Source: Limonium bicolor (Eukaryota > Streptophyta > Magnoliopsida > Caryophyllales > Plumbaginaceae). From it: 64,000 nucleotides of DNA. Positions 48,356-59,663 of this stretch are shown here, one piece after another. The stretch is taken from contig CM041778.1 of NCBI GenBank assembly GCA_023374045.1, positions 287,285,533 to 287,349,532 of the forward strand. The letters run 5' to 3'. Below the pieces are notes generated by a model. The model did no database searches, was not told where the DNA came from, and saw only the letters and a list, made by a program, of their open reading frames with translations. The position numbers and the translations under genes are program-made. Numbering within the stretch: the stretch's first letter is position 1; the number at the start of each line of letters is the position of its first letter.

Positions 48356-48367
48356 GCTCTGATACCA
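48356..48367 (-). other. Primer binding site of E
   Basis: TGGTATCAGAGC on the minus strand, 4 nt after the LTR end (GGTGTTACA). Confidence 0.93.
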
Positions 48368-48371
48368 CTTT

Positions 48372-48621
48372 TGTAACACCTCTACTCTAAAATCCGGTTA
48401 AACTAGCGCGCCTAACATAAATATCGGTCGATTCGCAACAGTAATGAAAAGTCGTATACAAATAAACCAGCTGTTACCTGCCGTTACTCGCCCATGCGAT
48501 TAACATAGCATTTACCAATTATCCAATCTACACTAGCGCTGTGATGATAGAGATTTAATACAACCAAAGTTACAAACCAATAAATTCCAAAAGAACAGTG
48601 TGTCGTCTATCTATTCCAATA
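48372..48621 (-). repeat. 5' LTR remnant of E (last about 250 bp)
   Basis: Shares TGTTACCTGCC-TTACTCGCCC with B (near 15685) and D (near 56640). Cut at 48622 by F; the rest of the LTR would lie beyond the nested F-G-D block, outside the window. Confidence 0.8.
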
Positions 48622-51045
48622 TGGAAATACCCCAAACTTAAATATGTTAATAAATTGTGTAATTATGATATTCTAAGTCTAATTAAGTCCTTAAGAACAT
48701 TGGTGAAGAAAGTAAAATCGAAAGAAAGAGTAAAACGCGTAAAAGTCACAAAACGCAAAAACGTGCGTTAAATAACCATAGGAGGTATATGGCCTCGAAT
48801 AGGGTCCGATATGGATTCCTAAGGATTTTCTATGCCTAAACAATATGTGGGAACAATTCCCGGAGAAAACGGATCCAAATAATGGATTAAAAACTCAAAC
48901 GAGCTTTAAAGCATGTTTTTCGAGAAAACCTGAAAACATGACTTTAAGTGGTCAGACAGACCCGTAAAATTTATAGTTGACTATATAACTATAATTAAAT
49001 ATTAATGGAAGCTTAAGAACCATTAAAATTAAAGAAACGCAATAAAACAATCCAGAAAATGACCTGGATTAGTGAAAAGTGACAATTCGGGTTTTTATGG
49101 GTGTTATATGCTAAATGACCAATATGCCCCTCTTTTATTTGCCAATACTGGCGCCTCCATTCAGTAAGAAACAGACCCACACGTTTTACTCCCCTCCTCT
49201 CTTCCATCTTATTAATTATACTCTATACACTAAAATACAAAAGCATAAAGTAATAAAGTACATATGCCTTTTCTCTCTCCTCTATTCCCATTTCTCTTGC
49301 TCTCTCTCATTTTCCTGCCTCTCTCCCAGCACTCTCCTTCCTCCCAGAACTCTTCAATGGTGATTTCATAACTCTCCACCACCTTCATCTTCTTCTTCCA
49401 TTTTCAAGCCCTAAACAAAGTCAAAATTAAAAAATAAATACACCATCTTGTTCCCCTCATCTTGGAGCTTCTTTTCCATCCCTCAAAATCTTCAAACTCC
49501 ACATTTGACTTCCATGGCTGTAGCTCATTTTTGAAGAGAAGAACATCATTTCAACTCCATGTTTGTTAAGGTAAAAAAGAAACTAAAAATCCCTCTTTTC
49601 TAGCCTTTCCTTACAACAAAAAAAAAATTCCAACGTGTGAACTCCTTTCTTCTCCTTGCCCAGCCGGTTTTCGACATTCAAGAAGTGCTGGAGCTTTCCT
49701 TGTTCAATTGCCAAGACCCTTCATTTAGAAGTTTGAAGGTAAATCCCTCTTTTTGTGATTTAAACCTTTCCTTGTATTCAAGGGCTAATCCTAGAATTTA
49801 AGTACCCTTTTGATGCTCATTAGCTATTCGTTGTTATTGGTCTAGTGTGGTGGCAATGATAATGCCTATGACCGAAAATTAAGAGAAGAGAAGGAAGAGG
49901 GGTAAAAGAGGAACCAATGAGCTTAGGATAAGAAACCTACCTTAAGGACCATCTTAATGTTTTAGAAGTTGTGGGTTGGGTAATCTAAATGAATGAATCA
50001 AAAACTGTGTTAGAAATGTGTTTGGTGATTATAAGAGAAAAAATTGTGAGGATGTTTAGTGTTTGGTGCAATGGTGAGTTGTGTTTTGAATTAAGGGCCT
50101 AAATGCCAAGTTATTTAAGTTGAAGTGTTTTGTGAAGGTTTATGTAAATGTATTGAACCTTGTGTGCTGGTAGAATCCATTGTGGATTTGGCTAGTTCAG
50201 TTTGATTTAGGTGAATGGATGAAGAATTGGGAATGTTTTGGTTTTGGTGGTGGAGATGATGAAATTGTGGATGTGTTAGTATAGTAACGAAGTTATGGCA
50301 AATTTTCTGTAGAAACCTAGGAGATTTAGGGGACTTGGTGAGTTGATACTACCTAGGGTGAATTAGGTGTTTGGAGAGATCAATTGGAGAAGCTAAACCC
50401 CTTAGGGTGTTAGTTGGAGAAGTAAATAGAGTGGTGTAAACATTTATAGCAAAAGTTGATGTTTTCAGTGGTTTAAAATTCTAGGAAAGAGCTTAGTGTG
50501 CTTGACTTTGTAAATGGTGAGTGACTTAGGTATTGAGAATGCAAAAGACTAGGAATGAATGTGGTATGGTCAAATGGTTAGGATAAGGTTAAAAGCTGTC
50601 ATGGAATGGTTTGGAGATGCACAAGTGTGCACAATGTGCAAGTGTTGTACCCAAAATTCAGACCCCCCTTGGATGAGAGTCTCTACTAATAGGCTAGTTT
50701 GGTCAAGTAGCGAGGGTTCCCAGTTCGATCGGCACATTTCGGAGTACTAGGGACAGCCTAGTCATCTTCAGGGGCATTTTCGTAATTTTGCAAGGCTCCT
50801 TAGCCTCCTATGTGCTTACTCTCTACTCCAAAAATGGCTCAAATCAACTCGAAATGCTATGAATTTTTAACCCATGATAGAGGATGACATTTTAAACATA
50901 ATGGCTTTGAAATTTTGATTTTTTGAATTTCCAATAATTTTCTAGTAATTTCTGATTGAATCTGACGAGAAATTGAATTTAAAAATATTCCAATACCCAA
51001 AAAATTTGATTCCACCTTGGAAAAATAAGAAATATCATCCATTAC
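48622..51045 (+). repeat. Element F: 5' part of a plus-strand LTR, cut by G
   Basis: Opens TGGAAATACCCCAAACTTAA; the second G is probably an inserted base in TGAAATACCCC. The first about 350 bp align with the C LTR, sharing CATAGGAGGTAT, GAGAAAACGGATCCAAATAA and GACCCGTAAAA. An A-rich plus CT-rich promoter-like region spans 49235-49350, and GGTAA sites lie at 49571 and 49740. The rest of F is outside the window. The short open frames (e.g. 49115-49363, 50559-50750) are not supported. Confidence 0.82.
49235..49350 (+). promoter_or_regulatory. Presumed LTR core promoter and leader start (F)
   Basis: AAAAGCATAAAGTAATAAAG followed by a long CT-rich tract, in the same order and at a comparable distance from the LTR start as in C and G. 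Confidence 0.45.
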
Positions 51046-51619
51046 TGAAATACCCCAAACTTAGATATGGTGTTTAAGTGATAAACTAAGGTATAAGAAG
51101 ACTAAAGAATGCCTTAGAAACATTAAGAAACCATATTAACCAAAGAAAACATAAGGAAACACCAAAAGAGCAGTTTTAGCAAAAACGTGCTCTAAGCTTG
51201 GAGAGACTTGGGTGAGCACCCAAATATCATTCTAAGACCTTAGTAATATCCTAATGGTCATTTTAAACCAATTACCAAAGAAAACCAAGCTTGAAAACAA
51301 GTTAAAACACAAAATGTGCTTTAAGGAGTCTTAAAGCACATTTTTGAAAAATTGTCTTGTAAATAGGTTTTGAGTGGCTAAATGTCCATCATTACTCTTT
51401 AATTAACATGTGTACTAATTAGTATCACATTAGGAAGTCTAAATCAATGGGAAATCAAAAATTTCACAATTATGTGCCTTGTTTAGTGAATAGTAACCAA
51501 ATAATGCTAGTTTAAGACATTAGTCAAAGTAAGTCAATTAAATGGTCAACAAAGACCACAATACACCTTGTTTGACTAAGGGGCCGGTTTTTAATGTGAC
51601 TCACCACACTTATCTAGCT

Positions 51620-51760
51620 AAGTAATGAGTAAAGCAAAAGTAAGTAAAAACATTATTCACCTTTTAACATAATATCTTACCTTTAGTAGTCCTCTCTCCT
51701 CCTTTCTTCATTCTTCATCTTCCCCATCGATTTTCTTTGCTATCTTTCTTCTCTCTCACG
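51620..51760 (+). promoter_or_regulatory. Presumed LTR core promoter and leader start (G)
   Basis: AAAGCAAAAGTAAGTAAAAA followed about 40 bp later by a CT-rich tract. The A-rich motif matches C (GCAAAAGTAATAAAGTAAAA) and A (minus strand AAAGCAAAAGTTACT), though LTR sequence elsewhere differs. Confidence 0.45.
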
Positions 51761-51974
51761 TAAGAAGCAACCTCCATGCTAGCTCCATCTTCTTTTTCCC
51801 ACATCTTGCTCATTTAAGCTCCAAAATCAAAACCAAGTACATATATCTCTTAGTTAGCTCAAGCTCTTCCTTTCTATCTTTTCAAAACTTCAAGAGCCTC
51901 ATTTTGGAGCCAAGGCAAATCGCCATTAGAGGAGGAAATCCAAGTTTGGAGAGTTCATTGGCTTCTCTATTCTC

Positions 51975-52348
51975 TTAAGGTAAAGAATATGTAAGAAAAT
52001 CTAGGTTTCCATCATTTTCTCTCCATGTCCGAAAATTATCACTCATGGGGTTCCATTTTTATGCCTTGTTCTAGCTTGTTTTCTACTCTCCAAAGGATAA
52101 AGGAGGTCCTTCTTGCTTCATATCCAAGCTTGTCTTGAGAAACCAAGGTAAAACAATCAATTTAATACCTTAAAACACATTTTAACCTAGGTTTTATTCC
52201 TTAAGGTTAGTGTGTTGTTTAGTAATCATTGGAGTCATTGAATGTTGGTTAGAACATTGGCAAGGAGAACTTGATTTGGTGACCGAGATTGAGCAAGGAA
52301 AAACCTAAGGAAGAAAGTTTGTGAAGCTTGAAATAGAACAAGGTAAAT
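51975..52348 (+). other. Array of three AAG|GTAA splice-donor-like sites in the G LTR
   Basis: GT of AAGGTAA at 51980, 52148 and 52343 (168 and 195 bp apart), nearly the same spacing as in C (174 and 195 bp). Confidence 0.55.
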
Positions 52349-53363
52349 GTCTTACCTTAAGGTGTTTAATGCATTAAGGGATGGGATTTAGGTATATGAT
52401 GAGTGTAGCTTAAGGTTTACATTAAAAAAAGGGTTATATATAACCTAGGTGAAACAATTACTATGTTTGAGAACTTGTGACTAAGGAGCCAATGAGAAAA
52501 GAGATAGTTAAACAATGTTGGGATGAATTACAAGAAGCATTTTATTTCAATGGGAGCCTTGTTGTCTGTATTCGCAGGTTAAAGGCAATTATATGTGAAA
52601 ATTCAGTGGTTAAGATTATTGTCATTTAAGGGCCTAAGTGCCAAGCATTTTAAGTTTATACACTATGTGATGATGTGGTGTAGTTTTGGTGTAAATTGTG
52701 TGTTAAGGTGTTGTGATGAGAATTTGAGTGATCTTGGTTGTTTGATGGTGAAAAACCAAGTGTTTGGGTGTAACAATATACTAGAGAACCCATGGCAAAA
52801 TTTAGTGGAGAACCTAAGTGTTTAAGATGTTCTAAGGAGATTTCATGACTAAGGAAGTCCTAGGAAGTTTTAGAGGTTGTCTTGATGAAAAAGGGTGAGT
52901 TTAAGGTGTATAATGAGTTAGAATGACCTAGACATGATCATGGAGGATTTAGGAACCAAATGAATGTACTAGTGTATTTAGGACTTAGGCAAACATTGGT
53001 AAACTAGTAGAAAAGAAATAATGTGTTGGATGATGGTGTCATAAATTTGTGTAGGAACTTTAAGTAGTTGCATAAAGGAATTTTAGGTGGAGAAAGATGC
53101 TTGGGAGATGATGTTATAGTGGTGAGGAAGCATTTTGGCATAGTGGTTATAATAGGTGTGAACCACCACTTAGAAACCTAAAGAGAAACATTACAAGTGT
53201 TGACATTATTGCAAGGAAATAAATAATGACTAAGATGGATATTGATGAGTGATTTAAGGAGTTTAGTGGAGGGCTTAAGGTGTGTTTTAAATGCCCAAAC
53301 AAGGTTAGACCATGCTAGGAAATGAGATAAGTGTTTAAGGATTTAGAAGATGGGTATTTTGGC

Positions 53364-53700
53364 CTGTCCGAACTTCCGTCCGAATTTGGAAGCTCGGACA
53401 TGCCCTGTTGCAATTTAACCTTCTAAGTCTCGACCAGTGTCCGGACTTCAGTCCGACCTTAGAAGTTCGGACACTTGAAATTTTTCCTTTGGAATTTCCC
53501 TCGACCTATGTCCAAACTTAGGGAAGCTCGGACACATGTTCGGACACTTGAAATTTTTCTTTTGAATTTTCCTCGACCTATGTCCGAACTTAGGGAAGCT
53601 CGGACACATGTTCGGACACACGTCTGATTGCACCCTTTTTGAGTCTCGACCTATGTCCGAACTTGGGAAGCTCGGACACAAGTTCGGACGCGGTGCTGTT
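53364..53700. repeat. GTCCGAACTT repeat cluster in the G LTR
   Basis: Five diverged units of about 60-85 bp with GTCCGAACTT ... AAGCTCGGACA and ATGTTCGGACAC, which pair to form stems. Same position in the LTR (about 2.3-2.65 kb) as the A and C arrays. The minus-strand open frames with repeated CPSFPKFGHRSR are products of the repeat. Confidence 0.85.
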
Positions 53701-55184
53701 TTGGCCAAAAACTTTGTTTAAGGTTATGAAATGGTGGGGATGATTAGGTATTGATGTTATAAGGCTATTAAGGACATGTTTGGTGGGTGTAATGGTCATT
53801 AAGTGGGTGAGTAAGTGTAATAGATAATGAGGAAATGATGCACTTAGGAGTTAAGTTAAAAACCATAAGGCTTAGTGAAAAACAATGAGTAAAAGTTGAT
53901 GTCTAGGGAGGCTAAGTAATTGTATTGAGTTGAATTGAATAATAACCTAAAACTGAATGAATGTTTTAGGATTGGTGAATTGGGACTTGGAAGGAGAGAA
54001 ACCAAACAATCGTCGACGGTGAACGGTACAATCTTTCTTGTGACCTGCTTGCTAACGAGGTGTCCCTCGGCTTGTGTGCTATCTGTTTAATTGCTATGAC
54101 TAAGGCAAGATAAAGCATGCAACCGGTTATATTGTTCTCGTTGTGTATGTGTTTTCTTTACGCTAACCCATGAGACTTGAGATTGTTACTAACCAAGTTT
54201 AGTACTTACTGAGTCAAGGATAAGAGTTAAGTATTGGTGACTATTGGTTAATACCCGTTAGGGTTTAACTAACACATGGTGGGTAAGATTTTTACTAACT
54301 GGAACTTGAGTGAGGAAACCCGGGACTGACTCCGGTCATGCATGCTAAGGAAAGGGGAACGGTATCTGAATCAGATCCGCCCTCCGCTTAAGGACTTGTC
54401 TTCGGACTTGTTGCCTAGGGCCGGTTGCCGGCTCAGCTACACTGGACTCCCGTCCAAGGTAGGAGGCATTAAGATGGTGCGGTAGGATCACCTAAATCCT
54501 AGGTTTGAGATTAAGCTACAACCATTTCCATTTTAGGAACGGTTTGTATACTGAGATTAAGATAAGGTTAAGACTGAGGTAAGATAAGGAACTGAGGTTA
54601 AGGAAATCAGGACTAAGGAGGGGGTTACTAACCCGCTTGATAAGGGGACGCTTGTGTCGTTCATTGTGTGTGAACTATGTATGTTCATCTGTGGATTGTT
54701 GTTTATAGCACTTCATATCATGATTGTGTTTCTAATCAATTTCCATGCTATCGACAATTAGTCGTCGTAGCCCCGTTAGCTTGGGGGCCATGAGAGGGAG
54801 TACCAGCATTCGTGCTGACCCCCTTTGGGGGCTGTTTTTACACTTGCAGGTAAGAGACCCATGAAGTCACTCCACGAGAGTAGGAGCGGTTAGACTTAGG
54901 GTGGGTTGTTTATTTTGGGTACGGGATGCGCTTGTGCTCCCGTCTATTTATATTGAAACTGATGTAAGTTTGTGACTATGACTTAGATACTTTACTCGGT
55001 TGGTTGGTGGTGTTTTGGTCGGTTATGTATTTTGGATAAGTGTTGTAAATTGATAAGGCCGGTATATTCTAACGATCAGACCGTGGCAAGGTCCCGGTGT
55101 TTGTTATTTCCGCTGCGACGAATTCGATTAAGTGTTAAGTTTTACGACAACCACGATTGGCTTTGGACGGGGTGTTACAAAAAG

Positions 55185-55196
55185 TGGTATCAGAGC
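55185..55196 (+). other. Primer binding site of G (initiator tRNA-Met)
   Basis: TGGTATCAGAGC, 5 nt after the LTR end. Fixes G on the plus strand. Confidence 0.95.
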
Positions 55197-56047
55197 GTAG
55201 TTACACTCTGATCAAGAAATACCGGACATGAGTAACCACCAAGTTAGAATATAAGTTAAGAAATAAGTGATAGGTTAAGGGTGTGAGCTGTTAGTGTGAG
55301 TAGAGTCAGATGACCACTAATAAGTGTGGATCGTCTTTACCGTCTACGGACGTTATAAATTCGTTAATCGAAACAGTGGTGGTTACGAATCTAATGTGAG
55401 TTGTGATTGTTCAGATGTCAGGAAGGAGACGCCGAGGGCGTCACAGAGGCGACAAGACTGAGATACCGGAGGGGCAGACGATCGCAGAGATCGTAGCTGC
55501 CGCATTAGGGCACATGGGCTATCAGCCTGGTGTGGGTGCACCACCTCCACCGCCACAACCCCGGGAACCAAATTGGGTGAAGAGCCTTGCAGACCTTTGA
55601 CCCGCACGCTTTAAGGGGGAGACCGATCCCGCCAAGCTTGAGGCGTATATCTCCGAGCTGGAGACCGCCTTCGAGACCCTTGACGTCCCTGCTGGGATCA
55701 AGGTACGTCTAGCTGCGTTCTACCTAAAGGGGGCAGCAGGCGATTGGTGGAAGCTGGTGAGGGCCGAGCATGTGGCCAACCCAGATTTTGGCTGGGACCA
55801 GTACACAGCACTGCTTCGAGCAAAGTACTATCCCGCCCATGTCCAGACGAAGAAGCGACTACAGTTGGATGCGCTTAAGTAGACCGACAAGATGACGGTG
55901 GACGAGTATTACTCAGAGTTAACCGCCTTGCTCCGTCTTCTGCCAGGTCTTGGATATTCAGACCAGATACTGGTGGACCGCTTCTATGGCGGGCTTAGCC
56001 ATCGACTCCGCTACGGCATGGGGCCAACAAGTTACACTACCTTGCAG

Positions 56048-56134
56048 GTAATAAGAATGGTTGAGATTTGAGTAAGTAAATGAGTAAGCTTTGGATTATG
56101 AAAAGATAAGAGTGACTAATATTGTGGAAAGCAG
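56048..56134 (+). other. Predicted gag intron 1 of G (87 nt)
   Basis: Donor GCAG|GTAATAAG, acceptor AAAGCAG|GAG, with GACTAAT (branch-point-like) about 20 nt before the acceptor. Phase 0, same codon junction as B intron 1. Confidence 0.75.
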
Positions 56135-56387
56135 GAGTGCTATCATGCCGCTGCTAAGGTTGAGATAACCGTCCAGCTGAGGGACGAGGAGAATGCTAAG
56201 AGGAAGAGTGCCGGTAAGAGCACGGAGAACCAAGGGCAAGGTGGGTACAAGAAACAGAAGTACTAGCCTCAGGCCTAGAAAAGTCAGAACCAAAAAGGGA
56301 AGGAGGAAAAGGAGAAGGCTCCAGAGGAGCCACTGAAGTTGACGTACGCTTACGCAGCTACACCCCTGCGCTCTAGGGCGCCAAAGG

Positions 56388-56466
56388 GTAAGGGATTGGT
56401 ATTGAGTGAGTTAAGAGACAATTAGTAACCGTTTGAGATATGAGTACTGATATTGTGAATGAGCAG
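56388..56466 (+). other. Predicted gag intron 2 of G (79 nt)
   Basis: Donor AAGG|GTAAGGG, acceptor AATGAGCAG|GA, with TACTGAT about 20 nt before the acceptor. Phase 1 within a Gly codon, same place and phase as B intron 3. Confidence 0.75.
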
Positions 56467-59400
56467 GATCTGAGACTGAAAAGGGAGCCGGGGGTGGCTA
56501 CCAGTGACACTACATCTGTAGGTGTAACACCCCACTCGCTAACCTCTTAATAATCACTCTCGTATAATCACTCACGTAGCATAATTAGAGACGTCTTACA
56601 ACGGAAGTTAAACTACATCAATCCTCACTTGGGTGTCACATGCCATTACTCGCCCATGCGAGTAAAGAAGCATAACCGTAATCTAACAATGAACAACAAC
56701 TAACCGCAGTGATGAACGAGATATTTATTACATTATCCTATATACAAACCAATACCTATGACAAGTGAGCATTTAAAGAGTTCCCAGAATTTCAACGTGC
56801 TAACCGATTTAATGATAAATATGCGATAAATAAAAGTCGAGGCCGTCTACCCATATTCCCGCACTCCGGCTTCACGTCCCGATCCACAACCTGAAATGGG
56901 TTGGCCCCAAAAGGGGCTCAGCAAACTATATGCTGGTATGCTAAAGTGTAATCCTAGACCCTTTAGGTCACTTAGGTCAATTAGCCGTCTGAACATGAGG
57001 TTGATTACATGCTGGTTCATTTTACAGTTTATATAACAGCAGTAAATAACATGCATAAGCATATAATATCCATCAAGTGACAACCCATACATTTCATACA
57101 ATCCACAACATACCAGGTACCACGTGTTATAAAAGATCATACAATGTACTGTAAACATTAATACAAACGCGTAGATACTTCCATCGAGATGTTAGTAATT
57201 TTTCCTTAAAATTATGTTAGCCACCATTAAGTCTTACACTCAATATCCATGGGTGTCGTGTTGGGACAACCCGTAAATAACCTCACTGGACAGTAGTCCT
57301 CCCGTGCACACGAAGTGCTCATTGCCAAGGATCATTCAATCCTGGAACTTCCACTTGCCTAATAAAGGCGTCCATGAATGGCCGAAGCCGTGTGCCAAAG
57401 TCGGCACCCTGGTCCAACAGTCTATCTAGGCCCGTCGGAATATAGAGGGAGTTGGTCCGATACGGACGTTATACTCCGGTGATCACCAATGCGCAACCAA
57501 CTAGTCGAAACTAATTGGATTCCTATACCATTTACCATAACCAACACTCTCCAATATATGATTAATCCTTAATCAACTGCCCTAAGTAAATACTTAGGTC
57601 TTGAAGAAGTCTTTACCATTATTACCTTTGAAGTCTTATGTACTTCCCTAGACATAGTTTAGATTATAGTCATGTTCGAGTATTAAGCTCTAGAGACTGG
57701 GGATCCCGAGTCTCGTTCCTAAGTGTTTTACTTAGGTCAGTTAGGGATAAAGTTCCCGAATATTAGTATTCCAACCGCATAAACAGTCATAGTCACATTG
57801 TCCGAAGACGTCGCGCACAATAATAATCACTTACCAACCTTATAAATAATCCACACAGTCATGCATAGCAAACATATCGTTCTTGTCACATAGTCAACCA
57901 ATACCCGAACCGAGGCTTCCCTCAGAGGTTCAGACCACACAATAAACATACCGTACACCGTCGAACGTTCGCGTGATAATTCCCGCGTAGTCCCTAGCAC
58001 TCACAATGCTCGTCTCTACCAACTTGCACCTCTGGTACATACGTTGTTCTAATATCAGTATATATCTATGTGTAACTTGAAACATTACGATTGCTAATAT
58101 ACGTTATGGTTTACATAACTTTTCCTACGTGCATGTAACGTACTATACAACTATATATACTTATAATATAGTGGTTGTTGTAATCACGTTTGTACTTCTA
58201 ATTGTATAATCCCGTTTGTCACTCGTTATCCATATTATGCCCTTATGTCATGTTATAAATCCGCAAGATATAAATTATAAAGTTCCTCTCATAATAAAGT
58301 TCCAACCATACAATATACTTCCAAAATTTTCCAACTTAATCCATCATTTTATGCAAATGCTTATAATGCATATTTATTCCTTATAACTCCCTTATAATAT
58401 ATCCTCTTATACTTTAACATAATGGTGAATTACACCATCCCAACCTTATTATATATTCTGTCCACATATTAATCATTCCCAAATCAGCCCACACACTTTC
58501 GGTAACTGCAATATTTACCCTTTCATTTGATTTTTATAAAATAAACCATATATTATAACTACTATATTTCCAATCTTATTGCTTTATAGTCTAAGGTTCT
58601 CTAACCTTATTATATACATATATTATGTATGTAATTCTGACACAACTAATACTTTTCGGAAATCTCTATACCATTCCCACATATTTTTGATTATTTACAA
58701 AACTATCCCACATTTCCTACTTGTTATATTACGAATCCTTATTAATTTATAACTTAAGATATTCCAACATTACATAGACATATGTATATATTTGCGAACA
58801 GCCCCTCTCCTTTCTCAGATTTATTTATTCACCCACGATGCCCTCTTAATTACACTATAACCCCCTTAATACCATAAACTTTCATTAATACTTTGGCCCG
58901 CCTTCCTCTTATAAACTTACAATTTAACATCAAAACTTTATATTATACACATTGATTTATTTAATTTCAAAAACCAACCAATATTTTCTCCAATTTCCGA
59001 ACAACCCCAAAGGTCGTTCTAAATCCCATTTCTACCCAAATTTTTGGTTATTTACCAAGTAGCCCATAAGTTTTATAAAATGTTAAATTTTAATACTCAA
59101 ACTATATGTTATACTCCTTAACTAAATAAATTACCAAACCAACTCATAATTTACCCAGATTTACATACGGACCTATAAGTTTTATTTAATTTCCATTCCA
59201 GCCCATAATCTTTCAAAAATCACATTATAGACCCATAAATTTTTAAATTGTTACACATTAGCACTTAACCACATATTATCACCCTTAATTAATTAACTCC
59301 TTAAACCAATCCCAAAAATTCTCTAAGTTCCCAAACAGACCCCTAGGGTCTTAATATTTATCTTCCTACACCTATATTTTTTTTTGGTAATTACATAAAC

Positions 59401-59609
59401 ACCCCTTTTCTTTTATAAATGTTATTTTTAACTTAATATTTATTTAAATACTCAAAATAATAATTCTTATCTTTTTAATTTAGTCAAACCTCACTTGTGG
59501 TCAAGGTTGACCACCTAAATCATTCATTTGAACAGATTTGTTTTTATTTATGCAATTACCCCAATTAGCTCTCTATTTTTATATTTAACCCCTAATCTCA
59601 TAAAGTTCA

Positions 59610-59626
59610 TATTATTATTATTATTA

Positions 59627-59663
<37 letters not shown>
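59610..59663. repeat. (ATT)n microsatellite
   Basis: ATT repeats interrupted once by TTTT, inside the D LTR. Confidence 0.95.

Larger units (their letters stand above)
37566..48621 (-). mobile_element. Element E: 5' portion of a LARD-like element, split by H
   Basis: Minus strand: 5' LTR remnant 48621-48372, PBS 48367-48356, internal 48371-47106, then H, then internal 38582 to about 37566. It shares the paired CACTTGC hairpins with B and LTR-end sequence (CTGCCGTTACTCGCCCATGC) with B and D. No gag was found between PBS and hairpins: an ATG followed by Ser-Gly at about 48099 stops within 15 codons. The 3' LTR and PPT are missing, so the element is truncated on the left. The join at 37565 is uncertain. 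Confidence 0.7.
51046..55179 (+). repeat. 5' LTR of G (4,134 bp)
   Basis: Closes GGACGGGGTGTTACA. Contains the inverted repeat AATGTGCTTTAAG...CTTAAAGCACATT (51311-51345), a promoter-like region (51620-51760), three AAG|GTAA sites (GT at 51980, 52148, 52343) and a GTCCGAAC repeat cluster (53364-53700). No gene seen; the open frames are short and unrelated to known proteins. Confidence 0.9.
55415..56519 (+). pseudogene. gag: Intron-containing gag of G, inactivated by nonsense changes and by insertion of D
   Basis: The ATG at 55415 opens MSGRRRRGRHRG. One frame runs through exon 1 (55415-56047, 211 codons) with capsid motifs aligning to the B Gag: GDWWKLVRAEH, EYYSEL and a closing YTTLQ. Introns 56048-56134 and 56388-56466 must be removed to reach exon 2 (ECYHAAAK, Lys/Gln-rich) and exon 3 (HYICR, the start of the zinc knuckle, where D cuts in). 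In-frame stops are TGA 55598, TAG 55880, TAG 56264, TAG 56276 and TGA 56505. There is no frameshift, so each break is a single-base change; all five are explicable as C to T. Not functional as it stands. Confidence 0.82.
51046..56522 (+). mobile_element. Element G: LARD-like element with decayed intron-containing gag, cut by D
   Basis: Complete 5' LTR (51046-55179), initiator-Met PBS (55185-55196) and gag up to the zinc knuckle. D inserted at 56522/56523, so anything downstream lies outside the window. The LTR aligns with that of A (opening TGAAATACCCCAAACTT, then GTGCCTTAGAAACATTA-like sequence). It is inserted in F; ATTAC (51041-51045) is the expected target duplication, not testable here. 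Confidence 0.88.

Noticed and set aside
53448..53799. Minus-strand frames with repeated CPSFPKFGHRSR.
   Set aside because: They lie within the GTCCGAACTT repeats of a plus-strand LTR; the repetition is at DNA level.
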